DNA of 64,000 nucleotides from Brachyspira pilosicoli (GTDB taxonomy: Bacteria; Spirochaetota; Brachyspiria; Brachyspirales; Brachyspiraceae), in NCBI RefSeq assembly GCF_036997485.1, contig NZ_JAWLPU010000002.1:529350-593349 (forward strand), given 5' to 3'. The translations under genes and the position numbers were made by a program. A model generated the notes under the pieces. The model did not search any database, was not told the origin of the DNA, and was given only the letters and a program-made list of their open reading frames with translations. Shown in pieces: positions 9,005 to 18,970 of the stretch (positions are counted from its first letter, which is position 1; each line of letters begins with the position of its first letter).

Positions 9005-9406
9005 ATGGAAATAGGTGCTTATAGAAACAATACTATAAATAACATTACAAATATTTCAGCTGTTTCAGCAAATAAAAAAACCCCAATAAGTGAAGTAGGT
9101 GTATGTAAGACTTGCGCTAATAGAACATATCAAGACGGCTCTAATGATATAGGAGTATCTTTCAAAACACCAACACATATAAGCCCTTCAAATGCCCCAT
9201 CAGCTGTAGCCTCACACGAACAAGAGCATGTTGCAAACAATGAAAGAAATGCTCAAAAGTCTGGAGGTGAAGTATTATTTCAAAATGTTACATTAAACAC
9301 ATCTATATGCCCAGAATGTAAAAGAGTTTATGTTTCTGGAGGCGTAACAAAATCAGCAATATCCGCCCCAAAAGATAAGGGGAGCAATGTTGATATTTAT
9401 GCTTAA
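9005..9406 (+). CDS. Small conserved protein with HExxH-like motif and two CxxC pairs
   Basis: 133 aa, function unknown. Visible are C34-x2-C37 followed by ANRTYQDGSND, a central SFKTPTHISP, then HEQEH at 71-75, and C102-x2-C105 within SICPECKRVYVSGG. I know similar small proteins from clostridia and spirochaetes, where the HExxH-like motif has led to the label of putative zinc metallopeptidase (SprA-related). The cysteine pairs could bind zinc structurally. There is no signal peptide or membrane segment. A strong ribosome site and promoter precede it. It ends one base from the convergent end of carB, leaving no room for a terminator. Confidence 0.75.
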   Translation: MEIGAYRNNTINNITNISAVSANKKTPISEVGVCKTCANRTYQDGSNDIGVSFKTPTHISPSNAPSAVASHEQEHVANNERNAQKSGGEVLFQNVTLNTSICPECKRVYVSGGVTKSAISAPKDKGSNVDIYA

Positions 9407-9407
9407 A

Positions 9408-12400
9408 TTAAGCAATAGGCATTATACTAAAGTTCATTGATTCTATTACTCTAAGCAAAGCATAAGCTGTATCTAATGAAGTAATACATGATATATTATT
9501 TTCAGCAGAAGCACGTCTCAATTCTAAACTATCAGAATGAGTTTTGCTGTCGGTTGCTATTGTATTAATAACATAATCAACTTTTCCTAATCTTATAGTA
9601 TCTATTATATCTTCAAATCCGCTTTCATAAATCTTTGAAACTTCTTTTATATAAAGACCCTCTTTTCTAAGGAAATTAGCAGTTCCTTTTGTAGCATATA
9701 TTCCGTATCCTATATTAGAAAATCGCTTTGCCATATCTACAATTTCAGGCTTATCATCATCTGCTATTGTAAAAAGAACATTTCCTTGAAGAGGTATTTT
9801 TATTCCGCTTGCAATTAGTGCTTTATAAAGTGCTTTTTCAAAGTTAATATCAAAACCCAATGCCTCACCTGTACTTTTCATCTCTGGACCAAGCACAGTG
9901 TCTACTTTTCTTAATTTGGCAAAAGAAAATACAGGAGCTTTAACAAATACTTTGTTAGATTCTTTTTTATATAAATCGTTATACCCTTGTTCTTTTAATG
10001 ATTTTCCAAGTATGCACATTGTAGCAATATTAGCCATAGGTACATTAGTTATCTTGCTTAAGAAAGGTACTGTTCTACTGCTTCTAGGATTAACTTCAAG
10101 AACATATACATTATCATCTCTATCAACTATAAATTGTATATTGTAAAGCCCTATAAAATTAAATCCTTCTCCTATTCTTTTTGTATAATCAATAATACTG
10201 TCTTTTACTTTTTTAGAAATAGTTTGAGGAGGGTATACGCTTATAGAATCTCCAGAGTGAATACCCGCTCTCTCTATATGCTCCATTATGCCTGGTATAA
10301 ATACATTATGCTCATTGTCAGAAATAGCATCAGTTTCTATTTCTTTTCCTACAATATATTTATCAATTAATATAGGAGCTTTATTGCTAACTTCTTTTAC
10401 AGCAGTCTCCATATATATTTTTAAAGCAGCATCATTATAAACTATCTCCATAGCACGCCCGCCTAATACATAACTAGGACGCACCAAAACAGGATATCCT
10501 ATTTTGTTTGCTATTACTAAAGCTTCATCAACAGTTATAGCAGTTTCCCCTTTAGGCTGAGGTATATTAAGAGATTTTAGCATCTCTTCAAACTCATGTC
10601 TGTCTTCAGCTCTGTTAATATTTTCTAAAGAAGTGCCAAGTATATTAACCCCATGCATTACAAGTTTTTCAGCTAAGTTAATGGCAGTCTGACCTCCAAA
10701 TTGAACAATAACCCCTTTAGGTTTTTCAAGCTCCACTATATGCATAACATCTTCTATAGTGAGAGGTTCAAAATAAAGTTTGTCAGATATTGAAAAATCT
10801 GTTGATACTGTTTCAGGGTTATTGTTTATTACTATAGCCTCATAACCTGCTTCTCTTATAGTCATAACAGAGTGAACTGTAGAATAATCAAACTCAACTC
10901 CCTGTCCAATCCTTATAGGTCCAGAACCTAAAACAATAATGCTTTCTTTATCGCTTTTTATAGATTCATTTTCTTGTTCATAAGTAGAGTAGAAATAAGG
11001 AGTCTCACTTTCAAACTCTCCCGCACAAGTATCAACCATTTTATATACTGGAACAATACCATTTTCATGTCTTAATTTGTATATATCAATTTCTTCCACT
11101 CCCCAAACTTTGGCTATATAACTATCAGAAAAACCTCTCTCTTTAGATTCTCTTAAAATATCTATATCCATTTTATTTTTAGATAATTTATTTTCTAACT
11201 CTATTATATTTTTTATTTTATCTAAAAAGAATTTATCAATATGAGTAATATCTATTATGTCTTTTATATCTTCTTTTCGTCTTATAAGTTCGGCTATAAT
11301 AAATATTCTTAAATCATCTCTTAATTCTATACGCTCCCATAATTTTTTTGTGGTATATTCAGAAACATCTTTATGAATTATATGGTCGCATTTTATTTCA
11401 AGAGAGCGAACAGCTTTTAGAAATGATTCTTCAAAATTACGCCCTATGCTCATCACTTCGCCTGTAGCTTTCATCTGTGTGCCTAATTGTCTGTCTGCGT
11501 TAGGGAATTTATCAAATGGAAGTCTTGGGAATTTTGTAACTATATAATCAATAGAAGGCTCAAAACAAGCAAAACTTTTTTTAGTGATAGGGTTAAGTAT
11601 TTCATCTAAAGTCATACCCACCGCTATTTTTGCACTTATTTTAGCAATAGGGTAGCCTGTAGCTTTACTAGCCAAAGCACTTGAACGAGATACCCTAGGA
11701 TTAACCTCTATTATATAATACTTAAAGCTATTAGGGTCTAATGCAAGCTGCACATTACAGCCCCCGCATATTTTTAAAGCTCTTATTATTTTAAGGCTCA
11801 CATTTCTAAGCATTTGATTTTCTCTGTCGCTTAGTGTCTGACAAGGAGCAACAACTATGCTATCTCCCGTATGTATTCCAACAGGGTCAACATTTTCCAT
11901 ATTACATACCACTATTGCATTGTCATTATTATCACGCATAACCTCATATTCTATTTCTTTGTATCCCGCAATGCTCTTTTCAACCAAACATTCATGAACA
12001 GGGCTTATTTTTAATCCAGTCTCGCATATCTCAATTAATTCTTTTTCATTGCGTGCAAACCCGCCTCCAGTTCCCCCAAGTGTATATGCAGGACGCACAA
12101 CCAAGTGATATCCTATTTTGTTTGCAAACTCTATTGCCTCTTCAACACTATGCACAATCACACTTTCTGGCACTGGCTCGTTTATATCATTCATAAGCTG
12201 TTTAAAAAGCTCTCTGTCTTCTGCAGTGTTTATAGCATTCAAGTCCGTTCCTAATACTTCAACATTGTATTCGTCTAATATACCGCTTTCAGCAAGCTCA
12301 ACTACTAAATTAAGACCTGTTTGTCCTCCAAGAGAACCTAATATTGCATCTGGTCTCTCTTTATAAATTATTCTCTTAGCAAAATCCAAATTAATAGGCT

Positions 12401-12599
12401 CAATATATACTTTATCTGCTATAGCGGCATCAGTCATTATTGTAGCAGGATTTGAATTTATAAGCACAACTTCGTATCCTTCCTCTTTCAAAGACTGACA
12501 AGCTTGTGTACCTGCATAATCAAACTCTGCAGCCTGTCCTATAATGATTGGTCCTGAACCTATTACTAATATTTTTTTTATATCTGTTCTTTTAGGCAT
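9408..12599 (-). CDS. carB: Carbamoyl-phosphate synthase large subunit
   Basis: Makes carbamoyl phosphate from bicarbonate, ATP and ammonia delivered by CarA, feeding pyrimidine and arginine synthesis. About 1063 aa with two ATP-grasp halves: [21 protein letters not shown] at the N-terminus and its repeat [20 protein letters not shown] near residue 550, and a C-terminal MGS-like allosteric domain ([14 protein letters not shown]). I start at the second in-frame ATG (12599) because GGAG lies ideally before it and the family starts MPKRTDIKK; the first ATG would add four residues. Its first eight bases overlap the end of carA, indicating coupling. Confidence 0.97.
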   Translation of the reverse strand: MPKRTDIKKILVIGSGPIIIGQAAEFDYAGTQACQSLKEEGYEVVLINSNPATIMTDAAIADKVYIEPINLDFAKRIIYKERPDAILGSLGGQTGLNLVVELAESGILDEYNVEVLGTDLNAINTAEDRELFKQLMNDINEPVPESVIVHSVEEAIEFANKIGYHLVVRPAYTLGGTGGGFARNEKELIEICETGLKISPVHECLVEKSIAGYKEIEYEVMRDNNDNAIVVCNMENVDPVGIHTGDSIVVAPCQTLSDRENQMLRNVSLKIIRALKICGGCNVQLALDPNSFKYYIIEVNPRVSRSSALASKATGYPIAKISAKIAVGMTLDEILNPITKKSFACFEPSIDYIVTKFPRLPFDKFPNADRQLGTQMKATGEVMSIGRNFEESFLKAVRSLEIKCDHIIHKDVSEYTTKKLWERIELRDDLRIFIIAELIRRKEDIKDIIDITHIDKFFLDKIKNIIELENKLSKNKMDIDILRESKERGFSDSYIAKVWGVEEIDIYKLRHENGIVPVYKMVDTCAGEFESETPYFYSTYEQENESIKSDKESIIVLGSGPIRIGQGVEFDYSTVHSVMTIREAGYEAIVINNNPETVSTDFSISDKLYFEPLTIEDVMHIVELEKPKGVIVQFGGQTAINLAEKLVMHGVNILGTSLENINRAEDRHEFEEMLKSLNIPQPKGETAITVDEALVIANKIGYPVLVRPSYVLGGRAMEIVYNDAALKIYMETAVKEVSNKAPILIDKYIVGKEIETDAISDNEHNVFIPGIMEHIERAGIHSGDSISVYPPQTISKKVKDSIIDYTKRIGEGFNFIGLYNIQFIVDRDDNVYVLEVNPRSSRTVPFLSKITNVPMANIATMCILGKSLKEQGYNDLYKKESNKVFVKAPVFSFAKLRKVDTVLGPEMKSTGEALGFDINFEKALYKALIASGIKIPLQGNVLFTIADDDKPEIVDMAKRFSNIGYGIYATKGTANFLRKEGLYIKEVSKIYESGFEDIIDTIRLGKVDYVINTIATDSKTHSDSLELRRASAENNISCITSLDTAYALLRVIESMNFSIMPIA

Positions 12600-13677
12600 T
12601 TTTCTCTCCATAATTGTTATTCATCATATCAATAAATTTATCAAATAAATATTTGCTGTCCTCTGGTCCTGGATTAGATTCTGGGTGATATTGAACAGAG
12701 AATACTGGGAATTTTTTATGTTTTACTCCCTCGCAGCTTTCATCATTTAGAGATATATGAGTTAAAATTAAGTCTGTATTTACTAAACTCTCTTTTTCAA
12801 CGGCATAACTATGATTTTGACTTGTGATGCTCACTTTATTAGTCTCCAAATCTTTAACAGGGTGATTTCCTCCTCTGTGCCCGAACTTTAATTTTATAGT
12901 ATTAGCACCGCATGCCAAACTTATAAGCTGATGCCCCAAACATATTCCAAATATTGGCACTTTTCCTATAAGCTCTTTTATTGTATTGATTGATTCATTT
13001 ACATCTTTTGGGTCGCCTGGTCCGTTTGAAAGCATTACTCCGTCTGGATTTAAACTCATTATGGTTTTAGAATCTGTATCATAAGGCACTACTATCAAAT
13101 CGCAATCTCTTTTACTTAACTCTCTTATTATTCCAAGTTTTGCCCCGAAATCTATTAGCACAACTTTTTTACCTCTATTTGGTATAGGAAATGCATTTTT
13201 TGTGGAAACTCTTTTCACATGGTCATTCATATATGGTGTATCTTTAAGCATTTTTACTATATCATCTTTATTTTCTATAGTGTCGCTCATTATAGCTTTT
13301 AATGTTCCTAATTTTCTAATCTTTCTTGTTATAGCTCTGGTATCAATATTTTCTATAGCAGGAATATTTTTTAGTTTCAAAAACTCATCTATACTTTCTG
13401 CACTCCTAAAATTATTAGGACTTTTACAAGCCTCTTTTACTATAATACCAAATATTGCAGGATTAAGGCTTTCAAAATCATCTCTGTTTATACCATAGTT
13501 TCCGATTAAAGGATAAGTCATAACAGTTATTTGCCCGCAGTATGATAAATCGGATAACACTTCCTGATAACCTGTCATAGATGTATTAAAAACTAATTCA
13601 CCTATTTTGAAATTATCAGCACCAAAACCAAGTCCTTCATAATGACTTCCGTCTTCAAGTATTAAATAACGTTTCAA
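12592..13677 (-). CDS. carA: Carbamoyl-phosphate synthase small subunit (glutaminase)
   Basis: Glutamine amidotransferase that supplies ammonia to CarB. 361 aa: N-terminal CPSase_sm_chain domain ([28 protein letters not shown]) and a class I glutaminase domain with nucleophile C246 in GICLGHQ, H331 and E333 (HPES). The start codon is TTG at 13677-13675, chosen because AGGAAGG lies seven bases upstream and family alignment fits; no in-frame ATG is near. It heads the carAB pair behind a leader of about 180 bases with a promoter at 13866-13893 and a hairpin at 13730-13772. Confidence 0.96.
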   Translation of the reverse strand: MKRYLILEDGSHYEGLGFGADNFKIGELVFNTSMTGYQEVLSDLSYCGQITVMTYPLIGNYGINRDDFESLNPAIFGIIVKEACKSPNNFRSAESIDEFLKLKNIPAIENIDTRAITRKIRKLGTLKAIMSDTIENKDDIVKMLKDTPYMNDHVKRVSTKNAFPIPNRGKKVVLIDFGAKLGIIRELSKRDCDLIVVPYDTDSKTIMSLNPDGVMLSNGPGDPKDVNESINTIKELIGKVPIFGICLGHQLISLACGANTIKLKFGHRGGNHPVKDLETNKVSITSQNHSYAVEKESLVNTDLILTHISLNDESCEGVKHKKFPVFSVQYHPESNPGPEDSKYLFDKFIDMMNNNYGEKNA

Positions 13678-13729
13678 ATTTTACCTTCCTATAATTCTAA
13701 ATTTTTTTTAGATTTTTGCTTAAAATAAA

Positions 13730-13772
13730 AAAAAGATTGGAAATCAACCGAAAGTCAATTTCCAATCTTTTT
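13730..13772 (-). terminator. Terminator-like hairpin in the carAB leader (possible attenuator)
   Basis: Two perfect 15-base arms (13730-13744 and 13758-13772) with a 13-base loop; read on the minus strand the stem is followed by a long T run, the form of an intrinsic terminator. It lies about 52 bases before the carA start and some 170 bases after the end of the barrel gene. It may end the upstream gene's transcript, or act as an attenuator for carAB, because a promoter-like sequence lies between that gene and the hairpin. Confidence 0.7.
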
Positions 13773-13865
13773 CTAAGATTATTATAAAACTGCTTAACTC
13801 GCAGAATTCTTTTTATTTGAAAATGTTTAAAAATCATAACTTTATTTTATTTTTTATTTTAAATA

Positions 13866-13893
13866 ACTATAACATATATAATTAATATTACAA
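13866..13893 (-). promoter_or_regulatory. Candidate carAB promoter
   Basis: Minus strand: TTGTAA (13893-13888), 16-base spacer, TATAGT (13871-13866) with a TG one base before the -10, an extended -10 form. A transcript from here would have a leader of about 180 bases that includes the hairpin at 13730-13772. Confidence 0.45.
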
Positions 13894-13939
13894 TCATTTT
13901 TTATAAAAACAAAATAAAAGCCTATATAATTATTTTAAA

Positions 13940-14716
13940 TTATTTTGTGCTGGGACCAAACTTAAATCCTACCTGCAAACCTATATCAAAACTAGAATAA
14001 GCAATATCTTCAACTATCAAATATCTGCCAAAATTAGGGAAATTATTATTATTAAGTAAATCATTATTAACAGAATAAACAGTAGGCTCTAAACCAAAAT
14101 CATATCCTAAATATAATCCCACATTAATAGCTAAATTTTCCATAAAAAATATAGAATAATCAAAAGTTAATTTTATATAAGGTATAACTTTATTATCAAA
14201 ACCGTTTGAAATATCATTGTAAGTTATTTTTGTATTAGATTTAATATCACCATTTTTTGAATAAAGTTTTCCAGCTAAAGGTATCTTCACTCCTCCGCCA
14301 ATTCCTATAGCAAAATTATAAATATTAAACTTTGGAAGTAGTCCAACTTGAAGACTTTCAAAAGTATAAGTATCAGAAATATTTTTGTTAAGCTTACTTA
14401 TATAAGAATAACTATCATGACTATAACCCAATTCTCCAAGAACACTTACTCCCATATTAGTATTAATAGCAAACATATATCCAATTTGAGCAGACACTCC
14501 AGCATCAAACCCTATACCATTATTTTTAGCAACAGCATTTCTCATAACTCCATTATTGATATTATCATAATATTGAGCCAAATCAGTAAAGTCATAATCA
14601 TAAACCCCAAAACTCATACCAATAGGAACATTTAAAATAAATTCAAAACCGCTATTTGCAAAGCTTGTAGCCGTTATAAAAATAAAAGCAAAAATAGAAA
14701 ATATAAATTTTTTCAT
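13940..14716 (-). CDS. Outer-membrane beta-barrel protein
   Basis: 258 aa. A signal peptide (MKKFIFSIFAFIFITATSFA, cleavage likely after about residue 20) is followed by alternating hydrophobic/polar strands rich in Gly, Tyr and Phe (FEFILNVPIGMSFGVYDY; VSAQIGYMFAI; LKFNIYNFAIGIGGGV-like; FDIGLQVGFKFGP at the C-terminus). This is the look of an 8-10-strand outer-membrane barrel. I begin at the ATG after GGTGGTG; a TTG five codons earlier lies inside that ribosome site. No specific function can be given; it is transcribed alone on the minus strand, towards carA. Confidence 0.8.
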   Translation of the reverse strand: MKKFIFSIFAFIFITATSFANSGFEFILNVPIGMSFGVYDYDFTDLAQYYDNINNGVMRNAVAKNNGIGFDAGVSAQIGYMFAINTNMGVSVLGELGYSHDSYSYISKLNKNISDTYTFESLQVGLLPKFNIYNFAIGIGGGVKIPLAGKLYSKNGDIKSNTKITYNDISNGFDNKVIPYIKLTFDYSIFFMENLAINVGLYLGYDFGLEPTVYSVNNDLLNNNNFPNFGRYLIVEDIAYSSFDIGLQVGFKFGPSTK

Positions 14717-14833
14717 AAATTTCACCACCAATTTTATAATATAATAATAATATATATATTATTATAACTTTTTCATAACTTTTTTCCATAATTTTATATA
14801 TTTTTATTTATAAATACAAAAAATAAATATTTT

Positions 14834-16444
14834 CTAATATCCAATAATAGCAGAATCAGTTCTATAATCACACCCGCCATATAATACATCATTCTCATTT
14901 CTAAATACTATCTGCCCTCTTCCAAAATATCCAAAGCCATTTAATTTATCTTTTTTAACTACATTATGCCCCTTGCTTTGAAGCTCTGATGCTAAATTAT
15001 TATCAAAATTATGTTCTAACTCTATATTTTTTTCGCCAACCCATTGCCATCTTGGCTTATCTAATGCACTCTGCGGATTAAGGTTATCATCTATCATATT
15101 TCTTAAAACCTGTAAATGTCCCTGAGGCTGCATAAAAGCCCCCATCACTCCAAATGCACCAATAGGTTTATTGTCTTTGCATAAAAAACCAGGTATTATA
15201 GTGTGATAAGGCTTTTTTCTTGGTGCTATAAAATTCGCTGATGATTTATCTAAAGAGAAATTAGCCCCCCTATTATGCAATGCAATCCCCGTTTCTGGTA
15301 TTACTATACCCGAACCAAAGCCCATGTAATTACTCTCTATAAAAGAAACCATATTTCCATAAGAATCTGCCGCAGCTAAATAAACTGTATCCCCACTATT
15401 AAATATATAATTCGAAGGTTCTAATGCTTTATTTTTTGTTATAAGTTTTGCTCTTTCTTTGGCATATTCTTTTGAAAGCATTTCCTCAATTCTTACTTTC
15501 ATGTGTTTTTCATCTGCTATATATTTTTTTGTATCTGTGAATGCAAGTTTTAATGCTTCTATATCATAATGCGTATTTAACTCATCAAAATTACTAAGTA
15601 TATTTAATGCCATGAGCACTGTTATTCCATGTCCATTGGGAGGTATCTCATAAACATCATAACCTCTATAGTTTGTAGTTATAGGCTCTACCCAACTCGG
15701 ATAATAATCATTTAAATCTTCTTTAGATAAATAGCCTCCATATCTTTTCATAAATCTATCTATTTTCTCAGCAATCTCGCCCCTATAAAAACTCTCTGCA
15801 TAAGTGCTTCCTATTTCAAATAAAGTCTTAGCATGATGAGGAAGCTTTACAATACTTCCAACTTCTGGAGCTTTGCCGTTAAAACTGAAAGTATCAAACC
15901 AATATTTAAACTCTTCTCTTTTATTGTTATCAGAAACTTTCAAATAATTATTAAAAGCAATATTCCAATCGAAAGCTACTTGCGGCTGTAATGCATATCC
16001 ATCTTCTGCATATCTGATAGCAGGCTCTAAAACTTCTAACAATTTTAACTTACCAAATTTTTTACTTAAAGAAGCCCATGTAGCAGGAATGCCTCCAACA
16101 GTGATAGGTATTAGTCCATAATGAGGAACACTATCTAAATTAAGCGACAATATTTTATCAACATCTAAATTTTTTGGTGAAAATCCGCTTCCATTTATAG
16201 CATGCAATTTATTATCAAAATAAACTATAGCAAAAGCATCTCCTCCAAGACCATTAGAAGTAGGCTCTACAACTGTCAAAGCAGCCGCTGCTGCAATGGC
16301 ACTGTCTATTGCATTTCCGCCTTTTTTTAATATTTCAATACCAGCCTCTGTTGCTAATACATTACTGCTTGCAACCATCCCCTTACTCCCAAATACAACA
16401 TTTCGAGTAGAATTATATTCATTATTATAAAAATTAAATCTCAT
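14834..16444 (-). CDS. ggt: Gamma-glutamyltransferase family protein
   Basis: 536-aa Ntn hydrolase of the gamma-glutamyltranspeptidase family, which removes the gamma-glutamyl group from glutathione and related compounds after self-cleavage. GMVASSNVLATEAGIEILKKGGNAIDSAIA (22-51) is the classic N-terminal signature, and T353 in SGDTVYLAAAD is the expected autocleavage/nucleophile threonine, followed by the NMVSFIESNY and RGANFSL segments. No signal peptide is present, unlike the periplasmic E. coli enzyme, so it resembles the cytoplasmic YwrD-like subgroup. Transcribed alone, divergent from rpmB. Confidence 0.88.
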   Translation of the reverse strand: MRFNFYNNEYNSTRNVVFGSKGMVASSNVLATEAGIEILKKGGNAIDSAIAAAAALTVVEPTSNGLGGDAFAIVYFDNKLHAINGSGFSPKNLDVDKILSLNLDSVPHYGLIPITVGGIPATWASLSKKFGKLKLLEVLEPAIRYAEDGYALQPQVAFDWNIAFNNYLKVSDNNKREEFKYWFDTFSFNGKAPEVGSIVKLPHHAKTLFEIGSTYAESFYRGEIAEKIDRFMKRYGGYLSKEDLNDYYPSWVEPITTNYRGYDVYEIPPNGHGITVLMALNILSNFDELNTHYDIEALKLAFTDTKKYIADEKHMKVRIEEMLSKEYAKERAKLITKNKALEPSNYIFNSGDTVYLAAADSYGNMVSFIESNYMGFGSGIVIPETGIALHNRGANFSLDKSSANFIAPRKKPYHTIIPGFLCKDNKPIGAFGVMGAFMQPQGHLQVLRNMIDDNLNPQSALDKPRWQWVGEKNIELEHNFDNNLASELQSKGHNVVKKDKLNGFGYFGRGQIVFRNENDVLYGGCDYRTDSAIIGY

Positions 16445-16935
16445 TAAAAATACCTTAAAATATTTATTATATAAAATTATACATTATAAAAAAAATATCA
16501 CCATTTAATTATAAAAATTTATTTATAATTAAATACAAAGATTCTACCCATATTTTTATTCTCCCTCATGCAACTTTAAAAATATAAATTTATTTTCCTT
16601 ATGTTGCTCAATTATAAACTCTAACTTCCCTATCTTTTATAAAATTTATAGTCTCCGCCAACGCACGCTAAACTAAACAAAAATATATAAATCAACTAAA
16701 AATACAATTTAAACTTATATTGACAAGTTTATTTAACGTGCGGAAAATATGCTTATATACTAATCAAAGCCTATGTGCTTTTTTAGTTTGCATTATGAAA
16801 TATAAAAGTCATAATTTTAAATAATACATAAAACTAATAAAAAAGAGCATAGTATTAAAATACAGCAAAAAATACTATAATAACTATTTCCTAATATTTA
16901 TCCAAATACTAAACAGATTTTTTTATACTGTAGTA
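16445..16935. other. Gene-free intergenic region between ggt and rpmB
   Basis: About 490 bases with no credible coding frame on either strand. It holds one copy of the CGCACG element (16662-16743, listed separately) and otherwise very AT-rich sequence. No tRNA or other RNA gene was recognised. Confidence 0.7.
16662..16743 (+). repeat. CGCACG element, copy 1
   Basis: 82-base AT-rich element bounded by CGCACGCTAAA and TTTAACGTGCGG, imperfect inverted ends. It aligns along its whole length with the reverse complement of copy 2 (26584-26666), including an ATACAATTT core. No coding potential. Placed in the divergent gap between ggt and rpmB. Confidence 0.75.
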
Positions 16936-16964
16936 TTGACTATATTGTGCTTTTATTATATACT
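16936..16964 (+). promoter_or_regulatory. Sigma-70-type promoter for rpmB-ispH
   Basis: TTGACT at 16936-16941, 17-base spacer, TATACT at 16959-16964. Its position excludes the longer open frame that begins at 16936 and supports the rpmB start at 17002. Confidence 0.6.
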
Positions 16965-17001
16965 AATTTCAAAATTATTGTTAACTTTTTTGGAGGAAAT
17001 G

Positions 17002-17193
17002 ATGGCAAGAGTATGTGAAATATGTGGCAAAGGTAAACAGAATGGACATAGCGTTAGCCACTCAAATATTAAAACTAAACGCTCATTCAATGCTAACTTG
17101 CAAAATATAAAAATTGAACTTAATGGTTCTACTAAAAAAGCTTTAGTTTGCACTAAATGTATTAAAGGAAATAAAGTAGTAAAAGCTAAATAA
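17002..17193 (+). CDS. rpmB: 50S ribosomal protein L28
   Basis: 63-aa large-subunit ribosomal protein. [20 protein letters not shown] is the normal start; C5/C8 and C50/C53 form the zinc-ribbon version of L28. Two adjacent ATGs follow GGAGG (16992-16996); the second (17002) has the better spacing. The stop codon overlaps the ATG of the next gene by one base (TAATG), so the ispH fusion gene is probably translated by coupling. Confidence 0.95.
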   Translation: MARVCEICGKGKQNGHSVSHSNIKTKRSFNANLQNIKIELNGSTKKALVCTKCIKGNKVVKAK

Positions 17194-18923
17194 TGAAAGT
17201 AGAAATTGGAAAATTCGCAGGTTTTTGTGACGGTGTTAAATATGCAGTTGAAAAAACTTTTTCGCAAGCTTCTAAAAGCAACGAAGAGATCTATGTAGAT
17301 GGTCATCTCATACATAATCCTCAAACATTAGATATGCTTGAAAAAACAGGAGTTAAAACCTACGAAGATACTGATGATATGTCTGTGCTTGATGATAAAA
17401 CTGTAATTATAAGAGCACATGGCATATCTCCAGAAAGAAGAGAAGCTCTATCTAATCATGCAAAAAAAATAGTTAATCTTACTTGCAAATATGTCGCAAA
17501 AATACAGGCTTTGGTAAAAAAACACAGTTCATTAGGATACAGAGTTATTGTTATAGGAAATCCCAATCACCCTGAAATTATTGGGGTATGCGGTTTTGCA
17601 AAAGATGTTTATGTTGTTTATAAAGACGAAGATATAGACAAGCTTCCAGAAGATGATAAAAAAACTCTAATAGTAGCTCAAACAACCCTTCAAAAAGAAA
17701 CATTTAACAAATTCGTTTCTCAAATACAAGATAAATACAAAAACTCTGAATTAATAATAAAAAATACAATATGCGAAGCTACCGAACAAAGACAAAATGA
17801 AATATTGGATATAGCTAAAAGAAATGATGTAGTCCTTGTTATAGGCGGAAGTGAGAGCAGCAATACCAGAAACTTATACAAAATAGCTTCCAGTATAAAG
17901 CCTTCATTTTATGTAGAGTTTAAAGAAGATTTGGAAAAAATAGACCTTACTCCCTACAAAAACGTAGGTATAATGGCAGGTGCATCAACTCCTGATTGGT
18001 TAATAGAAGATATTGCTCAAACTATAAAAGATAATTATTCAAGCAGTTTTTATAGAAGTATTAATAAAGTATTTGATTTTCTTAATTATGGTTATATATT
18101 CTTTTCCTTTGGTGCTTTCTTAATGTCTTATGCTATTTATGATATTTTAAATAAACCCTTTCAATATAGAATAGGGGTGATAGTGGCTTTATATTATTTA
18201 TTTATGAGTTTGGGTAATGGATACAGCAATTATACCATTAAAATTAGCGACAAAAGACGTTATCTCTTCTACCAAAAATATAAACCTGCATTTTTAACCA
18301 TAATTATAGTAAGTGCATTTATTATGTTTTATAATGCTTATAATATAGATACAGGAATATTAATGCTCACCATACTATCCACACTTTTAGGTACAGCATA
18401 TAACATTAGCTTTGAAAAAAATGATAGATTTAATAATTCTTTTTTCTTTAGGCTTTTTAAAAGATTAGTTCCATTTAAGGCTATAATAATATCTATTGCA
18501 GTTACTACTCTTTTAAATGGTTCCATATTACTTCTTAATAGAAACATATTAAAAGATAATACATTATCTTATTTATTTTCTGTAAGCATAGTTTTTATAT
18601 TTATGTTTATAAGACAAGCTTTAATAGAAATAAAATTTTCACAAAGTGATAAAATAGCAGGAGCTGTTACTTTAACTACTTATATAGATTCGGATAAATT
18701 GGCAATTATAACAGCTATTATACCAATAATACTATTAATAGGAGTAATTATTGCAAATATATTTTTCTCAGATTTTAATAGTATAAAATATTTTATACCA
18801 GTTTTATATAGCAGTATAATATCGTTTATAGTAATGAAAAAAAAGATTATAACAAGCAGGCATTTATTTTCTATATTGATAGATTCTACATTATATATAT
18901 TATTTTTAGCGGCATTAATTTAA
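17193..18923 (+). CDS. ispH: IspH (HMBPP reductase) fused to a UbiA-like membrane domain
   Basis: Residues 1-283 are a complete 4-hydroxy-3-methylbut-2-enyl diphosphate reductase, the last step of the MEP isoprenoid pathway: three iron-sulphur cysteines C12, C98 and C194, substrate histidines H41, H76 (RAHG) and H126, T165, and the GGSESSNT loop at 218-225. Residues 296-576 form about nine transmembrane helices. Parts resemble UbiA prenyltransferases (GNGYSNYTIKISDKRRY at 341-357; IEIKFSQSDKIAGAVTL at 478-494), but the first Asp-rich metal motif is degenerate. No ribosome site of its own; start overlaps rpmB. The enzyme call is firm; the membrane half is an inference and its activity unknown. 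Confidence 0.9.
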   Translation: MKVEIGKFAGFCDGVKYAVEKTFSQASKSNEEIYVDGHLIHNPQTLDMLEKTGVKTYEDTDDMSVLDDKTVIIRAHGISPERREALSNHAKKIVNLTCKYVAKIQALVKKHSSLGYRVIVIGNPNHPEIIGVCGFAKDVYVVYKDEDIDKLPEDDKKTLIVAQTTLQKETFNKFVSQIQDKYKNSELIIKNTICEATEQRQNEILDIAKRNDVVLVIGGSESSNTRNLYKIASSIKPSFYVEFKEDLEKIDLTPYKNVGIMAGASTPDWLIEDIAQTIKDNYSSSFYRSINKVFDFLNYGYIFFSFGAFLMSYAIYDILNKPFQYRIGVIVALYYLFMSLGNGYSNYTIKISDKRRYLFYQKYKPAFLTIIIVSAFIMFYNAYNIDTGILMLTILSTLLGTAYNISFEKNDRFNNSFFFRLFKRLVPFKAIIISIAVTTLLNGSILLLNRNILKDNTLSYLFSVSIVFIFMFIRQALIEIKFSQSDKIAGAVTLTTYIDSDKLAIITAIIPIILLIGVIIANIFFSDFNSIKYFIPVLYSSIISFIVMKKKIITSRHLFSILIDSTLYILFLAALI

Positions 18924-18970
18924 TTTTAAGTAAAACTTTAATTTACAAAAAAATTTAATACCGCTAATGA

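Noticed and set aside
17002..18923. Possibility that the IspH membrane half is a separate gene joined by error
   Set aside because: The frame is open and continuous through residues 280-300 with no start codon plus ribosome site at the junction; a true fusion is the simpler reading.
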